Assembly: GCF_030272615.1 (NCBI RefSeq)
Contig: NC_081409.1
Coordinates: forward strand, 207,001,190 to 207,065,189
Length of the DNA: 64,000 nucleotides
DNA from: Cryptomeria japonica
Lineage: Eukaryota; Streptophyta; Pinopsida; Cupressales; Cupressaceae
Reading direction: 5' to 3'
A model generated the notes under the pieces. That model worked only from the letters and a program-made list of their open reading frames with translations. It was not told where the DNA came from and ran no database searches. Both the position numbers and the translations under genes were made by a program. Position 1 is the first letter of the stretch; each line of letters opens with the position of its first letter. Positions 24,130-36,489 of the stretch are shown in pieces.

Positions 24130-26430
24130 ATCATACAACACATGATCAAATTTGAACTCTAGGTATGAGAAAGAGAATCATCGTTGGATTATATTTGTTA
24201 TAGTTGTAGGGTAAAATTATCTTTATTTATTCAAGAAATATCTTATAAGAACCAAACTCTTTTTTTGATTTCTAGCTTCAATTAATGTTGTAATATTACC
24301 CATGCCTCAAAGATTTTATTTTGACTAAATTATGGAAACAAATTGTTAGGGTTTAGGCAGTCTAGAGCAATAAATGATATTAAATATAATGCAGAATAAA
24401 AGAGTCAAAAATAAAAAAATCATAATAACACAGATTTGAAGTGGCTCACCTAGTGTGGGCTACATCCATAAAGAAACAACTGTCCACTTTCCTTCTATTA
24501 TCCAACAAAGAGAAAATTACAATTCGATTATATTTTTCATTGCACAACCACTTATTTATCAAGCCTTTTTAGCAGTTTACAAAGGTTAGTTTACATGCCA
24601 AAATAATATATGTTTTCTTTATTAAATAATGAGTAGTTTTTGCTTCTAGAGAGTTTCCCCTAGCAATTGCCATTGGGGGCATTTCCCCTAGATCCCAATC
24701 GTGGGATTCTCCCTTGGGCCCCTATCGGGGGCATGGTCCCCCCAAGCCTCAAAGGAGGGGGCTCTACCACCCTATACTCCCTCGTTTATTAATTTTGGGG
24801 AGTGGTTGATGAGGTTGCCAAAATTTAAGCCCAACAACATGATCAATTGCCATAAAGCAAGAAATATAATATTTGTTAATCATCATTAAACTCCTGGCTA
24901 CCACTTAATCACCAACTAATCAATGCCCTATAGATAAGATTTTCCATCTAAATGTCAACATCCCATCACCATAACCTTTCTAGCAACTTTCAACCTTAGA
25001 TTTAAATGAAAAATTTATTTTCTATCTACCCACATATAACTCTTAGTTGGATTGTTTGTGTTCTTTGAACACATGGCATGCTTCATTTGAAAACACCTTG
25101 CTTTTTCATCTTATTAATACTTAAATTATTTTGACATTTCCTTTGGACTAATGTATATTATTTGCACAAACCGATCATAAGAAATGAACACATCATTCAC
25201 TTTTTATCACCTTAGAGTCATGAAATACATGCAAGTTTAATCTAAGTGGATCAAGATGACCCACCACCTTTGTCACTATGTTTTCTTGTTTCCACTCTTG
25301 ATCCCCATAAACTCACAATACTTATCACTTGCACTAATTAGAAGTCACCATACCCCTTGAATAATTGAATCCAAGAGAAAGATTATATTTAGAAATTGGC
25401 CCATAACAATCTCAAGTTCATACAAGCCTCTAGAATTTAAACCTAAGAAATTCACCTCCCTAGTTCACATAAGAAAATAACTAACCTTGCTTGATAAAAA
25501 CATAGGTCCATTGGACACTTGAGCTTCCTGAAACAATAATACTTTAAGCACATGGACCCAAGATCTTCCTTAAACACAATGCATAACTATTTTGGTTCCA
25601 CCAAATGTTAAGTCATTTGGAACTTAAATCTTCGACAGGGACAAATCTAAACACAATAACACAATAAAATTGAACCTATTTTGACTTTGGGCCTATTGAG
25701 CCTCCTAGTCTTAAGCAAACTAGTTTTTACACTAAGGTTTAGATGCGAAGATGCTATTACATTTTTCCAAAGAATAACTTTAGGTCCATTAGGTCCTAAA
25801 TTAAGCATATATGATATATAATTAAATTTAGGCGAAAGATTTTTGAGTCTACAAAAATGAAGCCAAAGAAATTAGACACATGGCTTGTGGGAAGGGCATG
25901 ACAAGTGCTTAGAGAGTAAAAGTGGGCACAAGGGTGCAAAAATGACACTATGGGAATAATCATGAAGCGTGACTAGATAAGATGAAAATGGTGAAAGATA
26001 ATACAAAATGCAAAGGAAAACCCATATGAGCATTAAACGAGACACATGACACAATGAAGCACTTGGTAAACGTATTTAATATCCATTCATAAATATCTCA
26101 ATTATTTTGTAAGAAAGAAGCCATAAACAATACCAATTACAAGACTAAGTGCCAACATGTAATATATTAGGATATTATTTGCCAAATTCTATATAAAATA
26201 TATTATCATACACTATTCAATGCATAAAAAGATAACATAATCACTATAGGGCCACACCATAAACTAAAAAGAATGAATATGTAATTATCACCTTCAAAAT
26301 ATTTCATATATATTTTCATCTATTGTATTTTATATTGAGTAATATCCCTTCAATGTTTCTTGATCCCATCATTATGTTTGTCTTCCATTCTATTTAATTT
26401 TTTAAATGACTAATGAATATTTAGAGTTCA
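24130..26430. repeat. Tandem segmental duplication, copy 1
   Basis: The segments 24155-24343 and 25440-26430 align in order with 26431-27610, apart from a ~1.1-kb extra block (24344-25430). Shared landmarks include AACTCTAGGTRTGAGAAAG at the start, GACTTTGGGYCTATTGAGCC in the middle and a TAATCACTATAGRSCCAC-type segment near the end. No gene lies in either copy. Confidence 0.7.
24344..25430. mobile_element. Insertion in duplication copy 1
   Basis: This block is absent from copy 2. It starts TGTTAGGGTTTAGGC and ends near TTCATACA, so it has LTR-like TGT...ACA ends. It contains a short GC-rich palindromic part (24655-24780) with repeated GGGGGC and GCCCC. No coding domain and no clear target duplication. 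It could be a solo LTR or a small non-autonomous element; deletion from copy 2 is the alternative. Confidence 0.4.
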
Positions 26431-27610
26431 AAATAATTAAACTCTAGGTGTGAGAAAGTAAATCCTCCTTGGATTAGATTCATTGAAGGAACAAGGGAAA
26501 TTCTCTTCATTTATTCAAGCAATTTCTTATAAGGAACACACTCTTTCCTCCATTTTTAGCTTACATTAACACTATAATACTGCCCACTCCCCAAGATTTA
26601 ATTTTGATTGAATTATTGCAAATAATATAAGCTCTACTACACAAGAAAATAAATAACCTTACTTGTTAAAACCCTAGGTCCATTAGATACATGGGCTTCC
26701 TCGAACACCAATGCTTTAACCACATGGACCTAAGATCTCCCTTAAACGCCAATGCATAAATATTTTGGGTCCACTATACCTTAGGTCATTTGGATTTCAA
26801 AGTTTTAATGAGGACAAATCCATACACACTAACATAATAAAATTGAGCTTATTTTGACTTTGGGTCTATTGAGCCTCCCAAACTTAAACAACCACATTTT
26901 TGCACTAAAGTTTAGATGCAGAGCCTCAGAAAATAACCTCGAGTCCATTAGACCCCAAACCAAACATGTACAATGTGATATATAATTAAATACAAACCAA
27001 AGATTTTCAAGTCTATAAAAATAGAGCCAAAGAACTTAAACATAAGGCTTGTGGGAAAGACATGACACTTAGAGAATAAAAGTGAGCACAATGGGTGCAA
27101 ACATTCTACCATGAATAGTCTTCATGTTCAATTATAAGATGAAAAGGGTGAAAAATAATACAAAAAACAAATACAGGCACATAGGGGCATGAATCAACAC
27201 ACAAGACACAAGACACGAGACACGAGACACATGACACAGGGCACAAGACACAATTAAGAGTCTTGTAAAGCCATTCAATGGAACCCTTTGAATCTTTCAG
27301 ATTAATTATAACCAAGAAGCCATACAAAATACTATACTAAGATATAATTATTTGCCAATTTCTACATAAAATATGATATCTTATACACTACTTGATACAT
27401 AAAAAGTTAATCTAATCACTATAGACCCACAACATAATTAAAAAAAACATGAATAAACAATTCTCACCATCCAAAATAATTCACTTATATTTGCATTCAT
27501 TGTATCGTATATTGAATCATATTCCTTTGATATATCTTGACCTCATCAATATGCTGGTCTTCCCTTCCGTACTATTTTAAAATTTTATCAATAATGACTT
27601 AAAAAAAACA
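26431..27610. repeat. Tandem segmental duplication, copy 2
   Basis: About 1.18 kb, diverged from copy 1 by many substitutions and small indels, in the same orientation and directly adjacent. Confidence 0.7.
27199..27253. repeat. Short tandem repeat (ACACAAG/ACACGAG)
   Basis: Seven or so 7- to 8-bp units of the type GACACAA or GACACGA. The matching place in copy 1 (around 26038-26055) has only two units, so it grew after the duplication or shrank in copy 1. Confidence 0.75.
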
Positions 27611-27704
27611 AACATTTCATTAAAAAATTATATCAATAATTTCCTCAACATTCAAGTTCTAATTTTATTTTCACCCTCTTTTGGGGAAGGTCACAGATTT
27701 CCTT

Positions 27705-27727
27705 ACACGTGTAGAATTTTATAAAAC
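27705..27727 (+). promoter_or_regulatory. Candidate promoter of the GUX gene
   Basis: ACACGTGT, a palindromic G-box core, lies next to TTTTATAAAAC, a TATA-like box, about 600 bp before the GUX start codon. A polypyrimidine/TTCTTACAG stretch at 28240-28249 could be a 5'-UTR splice acceptor, which would explain the distance. Purely pattern-based. Confidence 0.3.
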
Positions 27728-28281
27728 ACAACTCCCATTGAGGAAGTTCAGGCAAGAACATGGCAAGCATGTTGAAAGCAAAAAAAACATGAAAAGAAAA
27801 CATTCTAGGTATACATTGCTGGATATACCCGTGACTACCCTAACTGGGAGCTGCTTACCAAACATACCAAAACAAACCAACTTTGTCACGTAGTTATCTC
27901 ATAATTACATCTTAATTATGCTTTGAAATTTGTTTAATGGCGAGACCCATTTGCCATTTTTAGTCTCAGTGGTTGTTCACATGAAATGCTTTGCTGGATA
28001 GCAGTTATGTATGACAACAGTTAATGCGTAGCGGTGGGTATACGGTAGCAACAAAAACTACCATGGTTGGTGTTCTGTTGCTTTTCATAGTTCCTTCATT
28101 GTCAATCAATATCAGACAAAACTTTCTGTTTTATTTAATTTAATTTTTAATTCATACCCATAGACAATTTCCCTGTTTCTCCTGCTTTCAAAGATTACCT
28201 ATTTTTGGACATTTCATGCTTTTTGACATGAGTAGCTTGTTCTTACAGCAACAAATCTAGGAGACTATAATAGTGGTGGAG

Positions 28282-28361
28282 ATGAGGGAGGAGAAAATGG
28301 AATAAGAGATCAGATGCAGAATGAGGCCTTCTCCAACTCCCCCAACTCCTCAGGAACCTAG
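28282..28361 (+). promoter_or_regulatory. Two upstream ORFs before the GUX start
   Basis: An ATG at 28282 opens a 7-codon frame ending at 28305. A second ATG at 28314 opens a 15-codon frame ending at 28361 that overlaps the main start (28321) out of frame. If the transcript covers this region, scanning ribosomes would meet both before the GUX ATG, which would lower translation. Confidence 0.35.
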
Positions 28362-31300
28362 ACATCGCCAAGCAGGGCCAATGTAAGTTTTTCAGCTCTG
28401 AGGTTTGATTTTTAATGACCTGTTATAAGGATGCTTTGTACTTTGTGGTTTTCTGGGGTGGGATTTGGATGAAATTTGCCCTTGCTGTTTTTGGGTAAAC
28501 CGTTGGGTTTATAGAGTAGTCAGGATTTGTTCCAGCTATTCTGGGAGTTCATGTGATCTACCCTCTTCATAGGTTGGATACGTTGTAACATATGGTCTAG
28601 TCCAAATGTGTTTTTGGGTGGAATATGCATTAAACTATCCAGTCTGTTAGTAGCCTATCACTGGGTATATATTATGTAGCATGATCAGCATTTTCTCAAC
28701 ATGCCTTGAATTTGCCAGATCCTTTGATCTGCCCTTCCCTCTGGTTAGGATTCATTGCACGAGACGATGTGGTTAGCCTTCATAGATTGAGTTTTTCGAG
28801 ATGGGATTTGGATCAAATATATCCATTCTGTTAGTGGGCAATCGTTGGGCATATCTTTTGGTTATCGTTTCTTCGAATACCCTTGGAAGTTTTGAAACCA
28901 TTGATCTTTCCTACCCTGCAGGCCATTGTGCATTGCACTAAATAGTGTATTTAGGGTTGTTGCCCTCAGCCGTGCACTAGTTGAGGATTGTGGGTGTCAC
29001 TGGAACGAATTTATCTGATCTGTTAATGGCCATGCCCTAGATATGGTAATTGAATATTATTATCATTAGCATCATGTAAATTCGTTTGACCCTTTGATCT
29101 GCCCTGCCCCATAGGGTTAGCTAAATGCCATGATGGCATCTTATGGTAAGAGTATAAGTTTGTTGCGACTGAACAATATGAGGTTTTGGGTAAACTTTAT
29201 GCTCATTGGGCAAATAGAGCGGCCGACATTTTCTTCAGCATTGGAGGTATTTTTTTTGCCTCTTGATCTTCTAGGTTGGAATATAGCATCATCTAATTTG
29301 GTCGTGTAAGGATACTGTCCTGCATAGATTTGGGGTTTTGGAGTGTACTTAGATGAAATTTTGCAGATTATTGGTAGCAATCGTTGTGCATATAAATTGG
29401 TCAGCTTTTTCTCCAATATCTTGAGAACATACCCCACCCTTCAATCTGCTCTTGTCATAGGTTGAATACGTAGTACGATATGATTTAGTGTATTAACGTT
29501 ACCCTGCATAAAAGGATCAATTCAATTTGAATTTCTGTGCTTGTGGTCAATGATGGCAATGTTAACAAATCGCAATTGTTGAGGACAGTCACTTAAATCG
29601 GTTTCCCAAGACACCAGAGTTTTTTATGTCATTTATGGCCTGCAAATCAGCCAGCCAAATCATCAAAATTGATAAGAACTTAAAAAAAATGATAAACGAA
29701 CTCTGTTCTTATTGAAAAACCATTTCAATATCTGTCCAATAGAAATATGTCTTATGCAGTCTTTTAATTTATCACTGCAAAATTTCCATTGAGATGGATT
29801 TCTGTTCAATCGGTCTTCTGCTGAGATCTTTGAGAGATTTTCTGCAGTATATTCTATATATGTTCCAAATGAAGAATGCCATCTTGTGAGTCTTAAAGTA
29901 TGCAACACCTAAGGTTGTTGTCCTTGTGGGATCATTGTTTATTAGATGACAAATGCCAATGGTGAATCTGAATCAGATATCTTTGTAGTTGCTAAAACTG
30001 AAATGGTTGGTAATTATTTTTATGATAGCAGTTAAAATTTAATCCCCCAAAACTTCAAGAACTTGATTTTTCAGTTCAAATCTATTTTCAATTTGTATTT
30101 CATTTATCACTTTTGCGTACTACTACATAAATTGTTGTAATGATGATGAAGATGAATGCATTGTTTTATCTTACAGAGAAGATGGAACAAGCAGAAGAAC
30201 GCAAGCACAAAGACACTCCAAAGATTCTGAAAAAGGAACACATAGTCCCCGGCCTGACAGGAACTCAAATCTCAGATTGTTTTACCTGAGATTGGCGCTG
30301 ATTTTGATTATTTGTGGAACCTTGGTAACCCTCCTTTGTTCTCCTGCAGTAGACTCAAGTTCAAGCCACTTAAGGCCAAGGTAGATCTAAACTTATTTTA
30401 CATTTGTATTTAAAAAATTAAAGAAGTGTTTATCGTCTTTTCTTTTTTTGGTTAATGATTTTAACAATAGATTGATTCAGGTCAAGGTTTGGAGAGGTAG
30501 GATGGCTGTGGGAGAGAAATTTCATAGATGAGCGCTATGTTGCAGTAGAGGAGGTTGACTGGTCACAAGTGTCAAAATATTTGGCATCTTTGAATAAATT
30601 AGAAAAAGAGCTGAAGGTGGGATTGCTGAATTTTGGTGAGGAGGAAGTGCAGAAGTGGCAGCAGCTGGCCCCTGGTTCAGAATTTATCACCTTTACATTT
30701 GACTATGCAAGAAGAGATGTGAAATGGGAAACTTTATATCCAGAATGGATTGATGAGGATGAGGCATTTGAGGTGCCCAAGTGCCCCCAACTGCATTTGC
30801 CCAAAGTCCCTAAGAATACTAAGCTAGATGTAGTTGCTGCTAAATTGCCTTGCAGAAAATGGGAGAAAAACTGGTCCAGAGATGTTGCTCGTCTACATCT
30901 GCAGCTTGCAGCTGCAAATCTGGCTGTGTCTTCAAAAGGGCATGGGGTCTATGTGCTTCTCATAACCGAATGGTGGCCTTCTCCTAACATTTTTACTTGT
31001 AAAGATCTCATAAGCCATGAAAACGATACATGGCTCTACAAGCCCAATGCATCAATACTGAAAAGCAAGCTGAAACTCCCAGTTGGATCCTGTCAGCTTG
31101 CAGTGCCTCTCAAAGCCAAAGGTTGGACTTAAGACTTTTTCAACTTTCACTTTAATTTCTTCATTAAAATCTATTGGAACACTGAATTCGCCTTGTTTGT
31201 CTGTTTGTTTACAGTTCGACCATATTCAGGTAACCCTAAGCGCGAAGCATATGCCACAATATTGCATTCAGCTGAATTTTATGTCTGTGGAGCAATTGCT

Positions 31301-32224
31301 GTTGCTCGGAGTATTCGTCTAACAGGTTCCAAACGAGATTTAGTAATACTTGTTGATGCGACAATTATTGCTGAGCACAGACGGGGACTTGAAATGGCAG
31401 GTTGGAAATTGAGGCAAATTGAAAGAATTAGAAATCCAAAGGCTGAGCGTGAAGCATACAATGAGTGGAACTACAGTAAGTTCCGACTGTGGCAGCTTAC
31501 AGATTATGACAAGATTATTTTTATAGATGCAGACTTGCTTATCCTTAGAAACATAGACTTTCTTTTTGGTATGCCAGAAATCACAGCAACTGGGAATAAT
31601 GCAACACTCTTCAACTCTGGTGTAATGGTCATTGAACCATCTAATTGCACCTTTCAGTTGCTCATGGATCATATCAATGATATAGAATCGTATAATGGGG
31701 GTGACCAAGGTTATTTAAATGAAATATTCACATGGTGGCATCGCATGCCAAAACATATGAATTTTTTGAAGCATTTCTGGTCAAGTGATGCAGATGAGAA
31801 GGAGCTCAAAACCTATCTCTTTGGAGCTGATCCTCCAGTCTTGTATGTTCTACACTACCTAGGGTTAAAACCATGGCTCTGCTTCCGAGATTTTGATTGT
31901 AATTGGAATAATCCGATCCTGCAAGAATTTGCCAGTGATGTTGCCCATGCTCGTTGGTGGAAAGTACACGATTCAATGCCTGAGAGCCAACAACAGTTTT
32001 GTTTGCTACGTTCAAAGCAAAAGGCTTTCCTAGAATGGGATAGAAGACAAGCTGAAGCAGCAAAACTACCTGATGAGCATTGGAAACGGAATATTACTGA
32101 TCCACGCTTGCAAATATGCAATGAAAGTTTTTGCTTTTGGGAGAGCATGTTATGGCATTGGGGGGAAGCAAATTACACAGAAAATGCTACTACTGAAGCT
32201 CCGCCAAAAACAGTTGCATTGTAA
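28321..32224 (+). CDS. GUX: UDP-glucuronate:xylan alpha-glucuronosyltransferase (GUX type, GT8)
   Basis: Four exons: 28321-28382, 30177-30380, 30481-31121 and 31215-32224 (638 codons). All introns are GT-AG and the phases agree. GUX enzymes add glucuronic acid (often later 4-O-methylated) to the xylan backbone in the Golgi, shaping secondary walls. The product fits a type II membrane protein: a basic Ser/Pro-rich N-terminus, one membrane span at about residues 56-78, a stem, then a catalytic half. Family signatures seen include YPEWIDEDE, NWSRDVARLHLQLAAA, AYATILHSAEFYVCGAI, the GT8 metal-binding D-A-D (residues 407-409 in FIDADLLIL), NSGVMVIEP, GGDQGYLNE and HYLGLKPWLC. Arabidopsis GUX1-3 are about 600-660 residues, so it is full length. 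The reading frame is intact. The N-terminal start and exon 1 are the least certain part; which GUX paralogue it is cannot be decided here. Confidence 0.93.
28390..29530. repeat. ~175-bp tandem repeat array in GUX intron 1
   Basis: The landmark TTTGATCTGCCCT (or a close variant) followed by a CATAGGTTGGATACG-like segment recurs at 28555, 28726, 28903, 29096, 29265 and 29443, at spacings of 171, 177, 193, 169 and 178 bp. Other landmarks keep step: CTGTTAGTGGGCAATCGTTG and GGGATTTGGATGAAAT. A partial copy precedes 28555. Units are strongly diverged, so the array is old. It fills most of the 1.79-kb intron. Confidence 0.75.
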
Positions 32225-33899
32225 CTATATATTCTTTGAAACGCTCTGAATGACATAAACAGAGCTTTCATGTTAAGTTTTGAATCCCCCTCAAATAATC
32301 CATGTTCTACCACTCTTGCTTAATCCATTGTACACTAATCATGAGTGTACATTGTATAATCATTTTGTTTTTTATTGTAATAATTATTTCAATTCTCTTT
32401 ATCATTTAGCAGTTACATTTGATTAAGGGAGATTTTTCCTTTTGATTCTTATTCAAGCAAGAAGACATGAATAGTTGGAGATGTCTTTTTACAAGCGTTT
32501 TGTTACAAGCAAAACTGTGAATAATAAAAAGAAATTTAATTCATGTTTTCTGCTCTGTCATTGGCAGTGTTTACAGTCTTTGGGCCCAAACTAGCTTTAA
32601 ACATTTTGACTTCCTTTGAAGCTATAAATGATTGTGTCTAAGAGCTCACAATGTTTTGGGATCCAGACTAAGCAGTACATATTTTGTGGTAATCAAATAA
32701 TCTTATGCTTGCAAATGTTGGTTTGATCCTTGTGTTGATGGATAGAACCAACTTGAGTAGATGTAATGTTGTTTATGACTAATTTATTAGTTAATATTAC
32801 TACATGGTAGGTACAATGTGCCATTGTTTTGTTGTAACAGATTGTAACAGAAAATGCTAGCAGACTAATATATCAACCTAACCATGGTTTATGTTGAGGT
32901 ATTTTTTTGACAAGTGAAGGTCTTTATCCATAGATATCCAAAAAAAATTTACACTCTGCAATTTAAATTGTGGTCATCATCAATGATCAATAATGGCCTG
33001 ATTTTTATTTTTCTGTAAATATAACTTGGGTCCACAAACTGTATGGTACAATATCTTCTGGATATGTTATGCATTTGATATTCTTATTTTGCACTCAAGC
33101 TTTTGCCGGTGTTTTGATGTCAATTGTAGTTAAGTTGACAGTCAGGGAAATGGTTGTCAGTGCACTACTCTCCAAGATAAAAACCTACATGTCTGTACAC
33201 AAGATGTTACATATTCATCATGCTATTTTTAAAGATCAGATCACCTATACCATTTCGTTCATAAAAACAAGTTACTTTTATTCTTGTTCACATTGTTGCA
33301 TGCGAATTGTTTGCACTCAATAAGCACCAAAAGTTTATGTTATTTGGATAATATGCAGAACTAGTAAAACTTCATTTAGAAATCCACTGCACTTCAGTTA
33401 TGGACACTCTTAACTAGTAAAGAATTCAGGATCTGGTGGAAACTCAGATTTTAGGGCAATTTGTGGGCACTGGATTTTTTGAGGGAGTTTGTGAGTCAGG
33501 CGTGCTAATGCTAAAGTAACTACAAATGATTGCCACTCAGCAGTCAATGAGAACTGCCAAAGTCTGGCATGTTGCCCATTGCAAGCAGGTCATACCTTTC
33601 TTTAATGTGAACATATTTGATCTTTGAATGCGACAATATTAGTTCCTTTCACTGAAGAGCATTCTTAAAACAACTCAATGGTGGCTTTCATATCATACAA
33701 CTATAACAGGGATAAGATGAATATGTCTATTAAAGAAGAGCATTACTATATTCTTTAGAGTGAATGATTAACCTAAACAACTTAAAACTAATAAGCAGCC
33801 AGAACTAATTTAGTCAGGCATGCCAGAACTAATTTAGTCAGGCATGCCAAAGCTAATAAGCATGGGAATCTGAGCATTTCTTAGTGTTCACTACCTTCT
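32225..33899. other. GUX 3' UTR and intergenic stretch
   Basis: No further gene seen. A perfect 24-bp tandem duplication lies at 33799-33822 and 33823-33846. Short frames such as 33069-33323 have no recognisable content. Confidence 0.5.
32523..32528 (+). terminator. Candidate poly(A) signal of the GUX gene
   Basis: AATAAA in GTGAATAATAAAAAG about 300 bp after the stop codon, in a T-rich context. Position is plausible for a plant 3' UTR; not proven. Confidence 0.35.
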
Positions 33900-35354
33900 T
33901 CAAAGAGTCAACAACATTCTCTAAGATATCAACGTTTTCCATCAATATCTTGCATTCAACCATGTCTTTAAGACAATGATATTGCATATGATATGTTTTG
34001 TTTGAGCATGAAAGTATGTTTTGTTTGAGCATGAAAGTAGGCTTCTTAGCTAAACTGATTACACTTTAGCTATCACAATCTAACCTCACAATCTTTTGTT
34101 TTGATCAACAATTCCTTGCCTCTTGCTCATCCAACTATCCACTCCAACAAACAAGGTAAACAGATAACTACTCATAGATATGTTACTATCCATGTCTCCA
34201 GTTCAATTAGCATCAATAAATCCCTGTAGGTTCATCAATTTTCCCAACTTGAATTTACTTTGGTAGCAAATTACATAGTATGAGGTACTACACAATTATC
34301 TGAAGATCCTTTAAACTCCAAACCAATGCTTCTTTCTTGGATTCAACATTTAACTACTTGAAACTCCCATTTATGAGCAATATTTGGTCTAGTACACACC
34401 TTGGCATACATTAGGCTTGCAACAACACTCACATTTAAGGAACATGGCTTATGTCCTCAATCACTTCTTGTTTTTTGGGAAATTATTATATAGACAATTT
34501 CAGATCAACATGAATAGGAATATTGTCATGTTTTCATTATTGCATTCTAAATCTTTGCAGATAGATTCAATAACTGCAGTTTGATGTTTAATTGATCTCT
34601 TTTAATTTTTACGCCTAAATAAAATTAGCAACATAAATATCCTTTATATAAAATTGAGACAAGAGCTATGGTTTAAGATCTTTACTGATTTTCTTATGTT
34701 ACCAATAAGCAACACACCACCAATTTCCTTGAAACATAAAATGTGATCAACTTTGCTTTCTACAAATGTGTCTAAAAACATGAATATTAAATGTTTAGCA
34801 CAATATCTTTGGTGATTGTTTTAGGCCATAGAGAGATTTCTTTAACTTGTGAACCACATCCTCTTTTTCCCTTAGCTATATTTTTCCTAAATTGTGAATA
34901 TAGATTTCTTCTTCAAGATCCTCATGAAATAAAGTTCTCTGAACATCCATAAATTCTACTTCAAGAGGAAAAGTAGCAATAACTAATAAAAAATCTAATA
35001 TAATTCAATTTAAAAATTGAGATTAAAATCTCATCAAAATCAATTCCCTCCACTTGGGAATATCCTTTTTTGACCAACCAAGCCTTGTACTTATCTACAT
35101 AACACTCTTAATTGAACTTCTTCATATACTCATTTGCAATTGACATACTTCCTTCTAATAGATAGCTATGACCAAATCTTATGTCCTATTTATAAACATA
35201 GCCTCCAACTTTTCATCCATGGTCTTCTTCCAAAACTTGATTTCCTTTGAATCAAATGCCTTCTTAATAGTTCTAAGATCATCATCGATATCATATAAAG
35301 CAAAAGCAACACAAAAATCACATGGCCTATACCTTTTTGCTTTCTTGCTATCTT
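33900..35354 (-). pseudogene. Ty1/copia pol remnant (RT to RNase H), older element
   Basis: The minus strand encodes copia pol in pieces. A pre-RT segment KKAFDSKEIKFWKKTMDEK lies near 35200-35290, KKSLYGLKQS of the reverse transcriptase near 34814-34848, and ASLMYAKVCTRPNIAHKWEF near 34375-34430. Stops and frameshifts are frequent. The sequence stops at 35354, exactly where the younger copia inserted, and resumes at 42054 with the upstream (integrase) part. A 23-bp direct repeat (units near 33992 and 34015) lies within it. This is an old, dead copy. Confidence 0.75.
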
Positions 35355-35359
35355 GACTT
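35355..35359 (+). other. Target site duplication (GACTT), left, of the nested copia
   Basis: Exact match to 42049-42053. Confidence 0.9.
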
Positions 35360-36432
35360 TGTTGGTATTTTGGTATGGTTTTGTCATTGATGTCAACACC
35401 TACTAAATACACCTACTTTGGAGATCCAACAACATTCACCGGCAAACAGTAAACTGTGCAACAGTTACCGGTATATGGTTCACCGGCAGGATATAATGTT
35501 CACCGGCACTTGGAATGACATGGAAAACACTTGGTAATATCGAAGACATCATGTGGACACCTTATTTTGAAGTAATAATCATTGGTATATACTTATTTGC
35601 ATATTTGCTTTTGCCGGCAAATAGGTCCAGGTTATCTAGGGTTACACCGGCAGGTTTATCTTTTCCAGATCAGCATGGCACACTATGGAGATGATTTATT
35701 ATTGTTGTAAATGCATTAAGCCGACATGTTCAATCAGTTATTGCATCAGATATTGTATTATTTGTAAAATATTTTTATTGTAATATCTTGTAGAGCCGAC
35801 CTACTAAAATTGGTCTTAGGGTATGGTATAAATGTAAGATCTTATTTGTAAGATCAAGTGTGGAATGCGAAAAAGATTTAAGAAAGGGTATATGCGAGAA
35901 AAAGCAGAGGCATACACGAAGACATCATTTGAAGGTGAAGTTAGGTTTTTGTAGAATCATATCAGCATTACACCGGTACTGAATCCAACATATGAAGATG
36001 CTATTTTGTGCAGTACATTCTTATTGGATTTAACCATCCAACTGTAGTCAGTGTGACTCCCATTTGTGATTGAGCAGTGAGCTCTAGGCTGTTGGCCTTT
36101 CTGCATGTGCAGACCCCTTTTGTACATTTACTATCTACAGTAGTATCATCTGATTGTGGGTAAGGTTTCCCACCGTGGTTTTTCCCCTTACAGGGTTTCC
36201 ACGTACAAATATTGGTGTCATATGTTGTGAATGACTTTGTGCTTATGTTTCATGCATTAATTCTTACCGGTATAGCAATTTACTATTAACACTGTTTACT
36301 GGCATACTTAACTGATTTACCGGTATTAAGCATTAAGTTGGTTAATAAGTTTTTGGTTTGAATTTATTAGACAACTGATTCACCCCCCACCCCCCCCCCC
36401 CCTCCCCCTTTCAGTTGTCTCCGGGACCTACA
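35360..36432 (+). repeat. 5' LTR of the nested copia
   Basis: Starts TGTTGGTATTTTGG and ends GGGACCTACA. It contains many ACCGGCA/ACCGGTA motifs in its first part. Near its end lies a long C-rich run (36381-36408) that is short in the 3' LTR. Confidence 0.95.
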
Positions 36433-36434
36433 AT

Positions 36435-36446
36435 TGGTATCAAAGC
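36435..36446 (+). other. Primer-binding site of the nested copia
   Basis: TGGTATCAAAGC, two bases after the LTR. It is one base off the plant initiator-Met tRNA site TGGTATCAGAGC. Confidence 0.9.
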
Positions 36447-36489
36447 CTAGTCCTCTTTTTGCAGAAGTTTAACAACTTGAGGAGATCCA

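Noticed and set aside
24701-24889. 62-codon ORF over the GC-rich part of the insertion
   Set aside because: Arises from a palindromic G/C-rich segment; no motif.
28390-29530. Regularly spaced repeats considered as a CRISPR-like array
   Set aside because: Units are ~175 bp and diverged with no unique spacers, and they lie in a plant intron; it is an ordinary tandem repeat.
31340-32148. Minus-strand ORFs over the GUX gene
   Set aside because: Shadows of the conserved GT8 exon on the other strand.
33069-33323. 84-codon ORF downstream of GUX
   Set aside because: No recognisable motif, splice signals or promoter; within chance length for this composition.
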